16,445 nucleotides of DNA from an uncultured Collinsella sp. (GTDB lineage Bacteria > Actinomycetota > Coriobacteriia > Coriobacteriales > Coriobacteriaceae). A program made the translations under genes and the position numbers. The stretch is taken from positions 1 to 16,445 of the forward strand of contig CABQLK010000041.1 of the NCBI GenBank assembly GCA_902465015.1. The letters are read 5' to 3'. Shown in pieces: positions 10,812-16,445 of this stretch; position 1 is the stretch's first letter; every line of letters starts with the position of its first letter. Under the pieces are notes generated by a model. That model had not been told where the DNA came from, ran no database searches, and was given only the letters and a program-made list of their open reading frames with translations.

Positions 10812-12209
10812 TTAGGCTCGCTCGATGAAGGCCTTGTAGCCGCGGTAGGCCTCGTAGATGTCGGCCTTGTTGGCGACCTCCCACAGGGCGTGCATGGACA
10901 GGACGGCAACGCCGGAGTCGATGACGTTCATGCCGTACTTGGCCATGATGTAGGCGATGGTGCCGCCGCCACCCGCGTTGACGCGGCCGAGCTCGCAGGT
11001 CTGGAAGTCCACGCCTGCCTCGTCCATGATGTCGCGGACGAGGGCCACGTATTCGGCGTCGGCGTCGTTCGAGCCACCCTTGCCGTGGCTGCCCGTGTAC
11101 TTGTTAAAGCACAGGCCGCGACCCATAAAGGCGGCGTTTTTGGTCTCGAACTTGCCGGCATAGCCCGGGTCGAAGCCGGCGGACACGTCGGAGGAGAGCA
11201 TGCGGCTGCGGGCGAGTGCGCGGCGCAGGGCCAGCGGGCTATCCTCGCCGGCGAGCGTCATGATCTCGGCGACGGTGTTCTCGAAGAAGCGGCTCGTCAT
11301 ACCGGTGGCACCCACGGAGCCGATCTCCTCCTTGTCGACGATGAGCGTGATGCTCGTGCGCTCGACATTGGCCACATTGATCTGGGCGAGCATGGAGGGG
11401 TAAGCGCAGACGCGGTCGTCGTGACCATAGCCCAGAATCATGGAACGGTCGAGGCCCATGTCGCGGGCGGGGCCGGCGGGCACGACCTCGATCTCGGCGG
11501 AGAGGAAGTCCTCCTCCTCGACGCCGTACTGCTCCTTGAGGATGTCCAGGAACATCTGCTTGACGGGCTCCTTGGGGGCGTCCTTGTCGTCCTCATCGAA
11601 CTTGACGGGACGGCCGCCCACGATCACGTCGAGGATCTCGGCGTCGACGGCGTCCTTGGCGGGCTTGGCCATCTGCTCGCTCGAAAGATGGATCAGCAGG
11701 TCGGAGATGGTAAAGACCGGGTCGTCGGCCTTGTCGCCGATATTGATGTCGACGGTGGTGCCGTCCTTTTTGCAGATGACGCCCACGAGTGCGAGAGGGG
11801 AGGCCACCCAGTGGTAGCTCTTGACGCCGCCGTAGTAGTGCGTGTCGAGATAAGCCATGTCGCCGGCCTCGAAGGCGGGGTTCTGCTTAAGGTCCAGGCG
11901 CGGCGAGTCCACGTGCGCGCCCAGGATGTTAAAGCCCTGCTCGAGCGGGGCGGTGCCCAGGTTGACGAGCATAAGGTCCTTGCCGTGGTTAGCGGCATAC
12001 ACCTTGTCGCCTGCCTTGAGCTCGCGGCCTTCGGCGATTACGGTCTCCAGGTCGACGTATCCCGCCTCCTCGGCCATCTTGATGCCGGCCTTGACGCACA
12101 GGCGCTCGGTCTTGTTCTCACTCAAAAACTGCTTATAGCCGCGGCAAAGCTCCTCGAGCTCCTCGATTTGCTGTGGCGTGTACTTTTTCCATGCGCAGGG
12201 ACGCTCCAT
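10812..12209 (-). CDS. M18-family aspartyl-type aminopeptidase
   Basis: A 465-residue cytosolic zinc aminopeptidase of family M18 (dodecameric tetrahedral peptidases that remove N-terminal residues, usually acidic or neutral, from peptides). Dinuclear metal ligands and catalytic residues fit the pattern: His99 in GAHVDSPRLD with Asp101, Asp264/265 in YGHDDRV, the catalytic pair Glu294-Glu295 in VDKEEIGS, Asp341 in SSDVSAGFDP, and His440 in SMHALWEVANK. Between residues 170 and 240 is the family's inserted butterfly domain. It matches the bacterial 'aminopeptidase 1' form of about 460 residues. The frame opens at 12344, but ATG 12209 has AAAGGAG (plus 12218-12224) 8 bases ahead, so the longer forms are rejected. 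A -10-like TACGAT on the minus strand at plus 12264-12259 suits this start. It is divergent from polA and ends in a terminator dyad. Confidence 0.94.
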   Translation of the reverse strand: MERPCAWKKYTPQQIEELEELCRGYKQFLSENKTERLCVKAGIKMAEEAGYVDLETVIAEGRELKAGDKVYAANHGKDLMLVNLGTAPLEQGFNILGAHVDSPRLDLKQNPAFEAGDMAYLDTHYYGGVKSYHWVASPLALVGVICKKDGTTVDINIGDKADDPVFTISDLLIHLSSEQMAKPAKDAVDAEILDVIVGGRPVKFDEDDKDAPKEPVKQMFLDILKEQYGVEEEDFLSAEIEVVPAGPARDMGLDRSMILGYGHDDRVCAYPSMLAQINVANVERTSITLIVDKEEIGSVGATGMTSRFFENTVAEIMTLAGEDSPLALRRALARSRMLSSDVSAGFDPGYAGKFETKNAAFMGRGLCFNKYTGSHGKGGSNDADAEYVALVRDIMDEAGVDFQTCELGRVNAGGGGTIAYIMAKYGMNVIDSGVAVLSMHALWEVANKADIYEAYRGYKAFIERA

Positions 12210-12327
12210 GACGCAGGCTCCTTTCGGATCGATCGTGCTGGTTGATGTACCGTGAGCCATCGTATCACGCGCGGGCTCACGGTGGCGGGGGAGCTTGATG
12301 TGAGGTGGCCGCGGGGCGGGGAGCGTG

Positions 12328-12333
12328 TAAACT
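12328..12333 (+). promoter_or_regulatory. Putative -10 (TAAACT) for polA
   Basis: GTGTAAACT about 43 bases before the polA ATG, inside the 166-base divergent region with the M18 gene. The -35 is not recognisable; the region upstream is G-rich. Confidence 0.35.
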
Positions 12334-12375
12334 GGAGTGAGCAAACCGTGCCCAGCCTAAAGCGAGGTATTCAAT

Positions 12376-15126
12376 ATGTCTGACAAGCGCCGCACCTTTG
12401 CCGTTATCGACGGCAACTCGCTCATGCATCGCGCCTTCCACGCCGTGCCGCCGACCATGAACGCGCCGGACGGTCGCCCCACCAACGCGATTTTTGGCTT
12501 TCTGAACATGTTTCTTAAGATGATCGACGCCTTTAACCCCGACGGCGTTGTTGTGGCGTTTGATAAGGGCAAGCCGCGCGTGCGCATGGAGATGCTGCCG
12601 CAGTATAAGGCGCAGCGCCCGCCCATGGACCCCGATCTGCATGCGCAGTTTCCTATGATCAAGGAGCTGCTCGTCGCACTCAACGTGCCGATTCTGCAGT
12701 CCGAGGGCTGGGAAGGCGATGACATTCTGGGCACTATGGCGCGTCTGGGTGAAGAGGCCGGCTGTGACACGCTGCTGGTGACCGGTGATCGCGATATGTA
12801 TCAGCTCGTGACCGAGCACGTCAACGTGGTCTCGACCCGCAAGGGCCTGTCCGACGTGGCGATCATGACGCCCGAGAGCGTGGACGATCTGTATCACGGC
12901 ATCACGCCGGCGCTCGTGCCCGACTTTTATGGTCTGAAGGGCGACACGTCCGATAACATCCCCGGCGTGCCGGGCATCGGCCCCAAAAAGGCGAGCGCGC
13001 TCATTGCGCAGTACGGTAGCCTGGACGAGGTCATCGCGCATGCTGACGAGGTCAAGGGCAAGATGGGCGAGAACCTGCGCGCGCACATCGACGACGCGCT
13101 GCTGAGCCGCAAGGTCGCGACCATCCGCACCGATGCGCCCGTTGAGCTCGATTTTGAGGCGACGTCCTTCCCGGCGTATTCTGCCGATGAGGTTTCCGCT
13201 GCGCTGGGCACGCTTGGTATCACCGCCATGCAGAACCGTTTCTTGGCGCTGATCGGCGGCGAGGGCGGGGCTGCTGCTGTCTCCAGTATGTTTGAGATGC
13301 CCACGATTGAGCGCACCGCTGCCGGCGATGCCGAGGCGCTTGCTGCCGTGGCGTCCGAGGTTTCGCGTGCGATCGAGGCGGGCGAGTGGGTCGCCGCCGT
13401 GGTGGACGACGATAAGGAAGAGGGTGCGCTCTTTGGACTGACGCGCACGCTGTGGTTGGCGACGTCCAAGGGCCTGTTCGCGCTCGAGGAGGGCGATGGC
13501 GGTACCACTGCCGTAGTCGATGGCTTCAACTTCGTCCACGGCGTGATCTCCGGCGTGCTCGCGCGCCTGTTTATGGAGGGCCGCGTGGCGAGCCCGGATA
13601 TGAAAGCGCTGCTGCATGAGCTTTCGCCCATCGATTCTTCCGAGCCCGAGCTTATGGATCCGCTGGCAGTCGATTCCACGCGCATCTTCGACACCGTGGT
13701 TGCCGCCTACCTGCTGGATTCCGACCGCTCCGAGTTTGACGAGGCGTATCTGGCCGATACCTATCTGCAGATGGCACTGCCTGCGGCGCGCGGCGCAGAG
13801 GGTGCTGGTGAGGACGCTCCGGCGCCTGCCGCCCGTACTGCGGCTCTGACGCTGGCGCTCGTGGCGCCGTTGCGCGAGTGCATGGCCCGTGAGAACGCCG
13901 CCAACGTGTTCGATGGCATCGAGATGCCGCTCGTTCCGGTACTTGCCAAGATGGAGCGCGCGGGCATGCTCGTGGACCCCGACCGCCTGCGTAATCTGTC
14001 CGAGGGTCTGGCGACCCAGATTACCGAGGTTGAGCGCAGTATTCGCGACCTGGCGGGTGACGAGACCTTTAATATTGGCAGTCCCATGCAGCTGTCGCAT
14101 GTGCTTTTTGATGTGATGGGGCTTCCGACCAAGGGCCTCAAGAAGACTAAGCGCGGCTATTATTCGACCAACGCCAAGGTGTTGAGCGACCTTGCGCGTG
14201 ACCACGAAATTGTGCGTCTGATTTTGGACTGGCGTGAGAAGTCTAAGATCAAGTCCACGTATCTGGACACCCTGGGCCCGCTACGCCGTGGTGACGGTCG
14301 CGTACACACTACGTACAACCAGACCATCACGGCAACGGGGCGTCTGTCCTCGAGCGACCCGAACCTGCAGAACATCCCGACGCGCTCGGAGCTGGGTCGT
14401 ACCGTCAAGACGGCGTTCTCGGCGGGCGAGGGCAGCGTCTTTTTGGCGGTGGACTACTCGCAGATCGAGCTGCGTCTGCTGGCGCATCTCTCGGGTGACG
14501 AGCACTTGGTGCGCGCCTTTAACGAGGGCGAGGACTTCCATGCCGAGACGGCGGCGCGCGTGTTTGGTGTGCCGGTGTCCGAGGTAACGCCCGACCTGCG
14601 CAGTCGCGCCAAGGCCGTGAACTTTGGCATCGTGTACGGTCAGCAGGCCTATGGCCTGTCGCAGTCGCTGCATATCTCGATGGCCGAGGCGCGCGACATG
14701 ATCGACCGCTACTACGAGGCCTATCCGGGCGTGCGTACGTTCCTCGACAACGTGGTGGCGCGCGCCAAGCAGACGGGCTACGCCGAGACCATGTATGGCC
14801 GCAGACGCCATATTCCGGAGCTCAAGGCCAAAAACCCGCAACTCCGCGGCTTTGGCGAGCGCACGGCCATGAACCACCCCATGCAGGGAACCGCCGCCGA
14901 CATCATCAAGATCGCCATGGCCCGCGTAAGCCGCCGCCTGGAAGAAGAGGGCTTTGCCGCCCACATGATCCTGCAAGTGCACGACGAACTGGACTTTGAG
15001 TGCCCCATCGACGAAGTCGAGCGCCTAACCACCATGGTCCGCGACGTCATGGAGCACGTAGTAGACCTCCGCGTCCCTCTAATCGCCGAAGCTTCGACTG
15101 GAGTGACCTGGGCAGACGCCAAGTAA
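12376..15126 (+). CDS. polA: DNA polymerase I with an inactive proofreading domain
   Basis: A 916-residue family-A polymerase that fills gaps and removes RNA primers and flaps. The 5' nuclease (about 1-300) has DGNSLMHRAF, AFDKGKPRVR, EGWEGDDILG, VTGDRDMYQLV and LKGDTSDNIPGVPGIGPKKA, so its metal-binding Asp residues are intact. The middle domain (about 300-510) is degenerate: ExoI DxE, the ExoII Asp and the ExoIII YxxxD residues are missing, although the FDTVVAAYLL block is kept, so 3'-5' proofreading should be absent, as in Taq and many actinobacteria. The polymerase has TATGRLSSSDPNLQNIP, motif A DYSQIELR (Asp693), motif B RSRAKAVNFGIVYGQ, and motif C QVHDELDFE (His869-Asp870-Glu871). The ATG has GAGG 8 bases ahead. 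Codon use changes in the last 300 bases toward GAA, CAA, GTA and CTA. Confidence 0.98.
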   Translation: MSDKRRTFAVIDGNSLMHRAFHAVPPTMNAPDGRPTNAIFGFLNMFLKMIDAFNPDGVVVAFDKGKPRVRMEMLPQYKAQRPPMDPDLHAQFPMIKELLVALNVPILQSEGWEGDDILGTMARLGEEAGCDTLLVTGDRDMYQLVTEHVNVVSTRKGLSDVAIMTPESVDDLYHGITPALVPDFYGLKGDTSDNIPGVPGIGPKKASALIAQYGSLDEVIAHADEVKGKMGENLRAHIDDALLSRKVATIRTDAPVELDFEATSFPAYSADEVSAALGTLGITAMQNRFLALIGGEGGAAAVSSMFEMPTIERTAAGDAEALAAVASEVSRAIEAGEWVAAVVDDDKEEGALFGLTRTLWLATSKGLFALEEGDGGTTAVVDGFNFVHGVISGVLARLFMEGRVASPDMKALLHELSPIDSSEPELMDPLAVDSTRIFDTVVAAYLLDSDRSEFDEAYLADTYLQMALPAARGAEGAGEDAPAPAARTAALTLALVAPLRECMARENAANVFDGIEMPLVPVLAKMERAGMLVDPDRLRNLSEGLATQITEVERSIRDLAGDETFNIGSPMQLSHVLFDVMGLPTKGLKKTKRGYYSTNAKVLSDLARDHEIVRLILDWREKSKIKSTYLDTLGPLRRGDGRVHTTYNQTITATGRLSSSDPNLQNIPTRSELGRTVKTAFSAGEGSVFLAVDYSQIELRLLAHLSGDEHLVRAFNEGEDFHAETAARVFGVPVSEVTPDLRSRAKAVNFGIVYGQQAYGLSQSLHISMAEARDMIDRYYEAYPGVRTFLDNVVARAKQTGYAETMYGRRRHIPELKAKNPQLRGFGERTAMNHPMQGTAADIIKIAMARVSRRLEEEGFAAHMILQVHDELDFECPIDEVERLTTMVRDVMEHVVDLRVPLIAEASTGVTWADAK

Positions 15127-15160
15127 GGGCACGACCACAATTCCAAAGTAACCAAAACCA

Positions 15161-15194
15161 GAAGGACGCCCCTCATCAACAAGGAGCGTCCTTC
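15161..15194. terminator. Hairpin after polA
   Basis: GAAGGACGC (15161-15169) and GCGTCCTTC (15186-15194) form a perfect 9-bp stem that can extend by CCT/AGG past one mismatch. Plus-strand downstream sequence is GTTCAATAAAA, a poor U tract. On the minus strand the stem is followed by TGGTTTTGGTT. Probably the polA 3' end, possibly bidirectional. Confidence 0.65.
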
Positions 15195-15205
15195 GTTCAA
15201 TAAAA

Positions 15206-15217
15206 ATCAGCCAAAGT
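15206..15217. repeat. 12-base motif shared with 1554-1565
   Basis: ATCAGCCAAAGT occurs here and identically at 1554-1565. In both places a GGGGCCGGCC inverted repeat follows on the plus strand, 20 bases (first) or 46 bases (here) later. Related CCAAA words also occur at 15143 and 15152, nine bases apart. Confidence 0.5.
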
Positions 15218-15262
15218 ATCTAGGCGCCAAGACGCCATCCATGCGGCAAGCAAGTCAACGTA

Positions 15263-15388
15263 GCCATGCCCGGGGCCGGCCGTTTGATTTTTGTAGATTC
15301 CGCACGAGCCGAAGAGCACTTAATGTGCTCTTCGAGCGAGCCCAGGACCTGACCGAACAAAAATCAAACGGCCGGCCCCGGGCATGGC
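15263..15388. repeat. Perfect 32-bp inverted repeat with nested hairpin
   Basis: Arms 15263-15294 and 15357-15388 are perfectly complementary over 32 bp. The 62-base interior holds a second perfect 10-bp hairpin, CGAAGAGCAC (15310-15319) / GTGCTCTTCG (15325-15334), with a TTAAT loop. It lies between convergent polA and the HAD gene, ending 8 bases past the HAD stop. No ORF or terminal duplication is visible. It may end both messages, or be a REP/MITE-like repeat. Confidence 0.85.
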
Positions 15389-15395
15389 GGCGAGT

Positions 15396-16223
15396 TTAAC
15401 GAGCCGCCAGGATGGCGTCGATGAGCGTCAGTACGCCCCCGTCGTTGTTGCTCGGAATGCGCCACTTGGCGTGCGCGTTCATGTGCTCCTCGGCATTGTC
15501 CACGATAAAGCTGTGACCGACGCGCTCCAGCATGGGGATGTCGTTGTACGTATCGCCCACGGCGGCGGCGTCGGCGATATCGATGCCCAGGTGTTCGCAC
15601 AGGTGCGCGACGCCGGCGCCCTTGTCGACGCCCAGGTTCATAAAGTCGATCCACTCGCGCCCGGCGTTGGTGACGTAGAGCTTGTCCGAGAACTCGGGGC
15701 TATAGGTCTCGCGGAAAGCGGGCTCGGCGTCGTAGTCGGGGAAGAAGACCGAAATCTTGTTGGACTCGAAATCAATGCCATCAAAGCTGTCGACGTAGTT
15801 GATTGTGTTGTAGTAGACGCTGATCTCGTCGTGGTATTGATGGTCGCGGGCAAGCACGTAGAACTCGTCGAAGCAGCAAAGGACGGGGACAGCGCGCGGA
15901 TCCTCCGAGGCACGGCTCAAGACCTGCTGATACAGCTCCACGTCGATAGTGCTCTTATAGATATAGCTGCCGCGATAGATCACGCACGCTCCGTTGTCGG
16001 GACAAAAGGCGAGGCGGTTCTTGACGCCCTCGAACATCTCCTCGAGCTTGGGGGCGGGACGTCCGCTGGCGGGGCAGAATACGATGTCGGCGTCGGCGAG
16101 CTTGTCTAGGCGCTCATCAAGACCCTGGGGCAGCACGCGCTCGTCGGTCAGCAGCGTCTTGTCCATGTCGACGGCGAGAATCTTAATATTTCCGATATTG
16201 GCGTCCGATTCGTAAGTTTGCAT
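15396..16223 (-). CDS. Cof-type HAD-IIB phosphatase
   Basis: A 275-residue haloacid-dehalogenase hydrolase of subclass IIB, which dephosphorylates small phosphorylated metabolites; sugar phosphates and FMN-like substrates are typical and the sequence does not select one. Motif I is ILAVDMDKTLL with nucleophile Asp19 and acid/base Asp21. Motif II is the Ser of PASGRP (Ser53). Motif III is the Lys in GVDKGAGVAHL (Lys201). Motif IV is AVGDTYNDIPML (Asp224, Asp228). The cap between about 85 and 190 is the alpha/beta IIB type. A dozen polar residues precede motif I, slightly more than usual. The ATG at 16223 has AAAGG about 9 bases ahead. A minus-strand TATAAC at plus 16264-16259 is a possible -10. 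It is a single-gene unit converging on polA. Confidence 0.93.
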   Translation of the reverse strand: MQTYESDANIGNIKILAVDMDKTLLTDERVLPQGLDERLDKLADADIVFCPASGRPAPKLEEMFEGVKNRLAFCPDNGACVIYRGSYIYKSTIDVELYQQVLSRASEDPRAVPVLCCFDEFYVLARDHQYHDEISVYYNTINYVDSFDGIDFESNKISVFFPDYDAEPAFRETYSPEFSDKLYVTNAGREWIDFMNLGVDKGAGVAHLCEHLGIDIADAAAVGDTYNDIPMLERVGHSFIVDNAEEHMNAHAKWRIPSNNDGGVLTLIDAILAAR

Positions 16224-16366
16224 AAAAGCGAGCCTTTCGTTTCGAGATTGTTTCAGACGTTATAACCATCAATTCGTAGTCGGGCGTATTTTCGCAGGAA
16301 CGGAGCGTATTTGCACCACGCTTCACAAAGTAATGAAAAAACTTTTCAGAAATTTGAATTTGTCGC

Positions 16367-16445
16367 TTGTGCTGCGGGCACTTTAGCGTAATATAGCGAC
16401 CATCGAAAACGGAGACGGAAAAACAACCGCTTACCGAGGAAAAGG
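16367..16445 (+). promoter_or_regulatory. Promoter and leader of a plus-strand gene beyond the window
   Basis: TTGTGC (16367-16372), 16 bases, TAATAT (16389-16394) resembles a sigma-70 promoter. The sequence ends in CGAGGAAAAGG, a likely ribosome site, so a plus-strand start codon is expected within about 10 bases after the window. The region 16224-16366 is AT-richer than the genes and otherwise shows nothing recognisable. Confidence 0.45.

Noticed and set aside
10734..12245. 503-codon plus-strand open frame opposite the M18 aminopeptidase
   Set aside because: Val/Asp/Gly/His/Leu-rich low-complexity antisense shadow; the minus-strand gene has all metal ligands and a ribosome site.
12277..14205. 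Long open frame on the minus strand opposite polA (642 codons)
   Set aside because: Composition is Arg/His/Gly/Ala-rich with no domain pattern. It is the antisense shadow of a GC-rich gene with strong third-position bias; polA has all family motifs.
15263..15388. Insertion sequence with terminal inverted repeats
   Set aside because: The interior is only 62 bases with no ORF, and no flanking direct duplication is visible, so it is listed as a repeat rather than an IS.

Overview
The window looks like an ordinary chromosomal segment of a GC-rich, anaerobic actinobacterium, most likely a Coriobacteriia member such as Collinsella. This is an inference. It rests on the GC-rich third positions, a DivIVA with an Ala/Pro-rich linker, a short oxygen-sensitive-type ThiC, a DNA polymerase I with a degenerate proofreading domain, and the set of small housekeeping genes. 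No 16S, tRNA or phylogenetic marker in the window proves it. I see no phage, plasmid, transposase, CRISPR array or toxin-antitoxin module.

Layout: (1) 1-877, divIVA on + with its terminator, facing a nitroreductase on -. (2) 1409-1688, a non-coding stretch with a phased CCAAA array and a GGCCGGCC-centred inverted repeat. (3) 1689-3428 on -, a pit phosphate permease followed by its DUF47/PhoU-like partner, with a leader that carries an orphan full-length Shine-Dalgarno. (4) 3679-6779 on +: a small unknown protein with a promoter that predicts a leaderless mRNA, a Bax-inhibitor-1 family membrane protein, a TIGR02452/PARG-like protein lacking the catalytic glutamate, and an SGNH hydrolase. Several of these units have their own terminator. 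(5) 6840-9286 on -, thiD and thiC, with a TPP riboswitch in front of thiC. (6) 9359-9874 on +, a single-pass membrane protein of unknown function, divergent from thiC. (7) 9898-12209 on -, yaaA and an M18 aminopeptidase. (8) 12376-15126 on +, polA. (9) 15127-15395, a convergent intergenic region with a perfect 32-bp inverted repeat enclosing a second hairpin. (10) 15396-16223 on -, a Cof-type HAD phosphatase, then a promoter-like leader for a + gene that starts beyond the window.

Functionally these are mostly separate units: polar growth/division (divIVA), phosphate import (pit plus DUF47), thiamin pyrimidine synthesis (thiC makes HMP-P, thiD phosphorylates it), iron/peroxide protection (yaaA), peptide turnover (M18) and DNA repair/Okazaki processing (polA). 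The most unusual signals are the PARG-like protein with QEA in place of QEE, the two related GGCCGGCC inverted repeats that each follow the stop codon of a minus-strand gene and each lie near a shared 12-mer, the helically phased CCAAA array, and the predicted leaderless gene.
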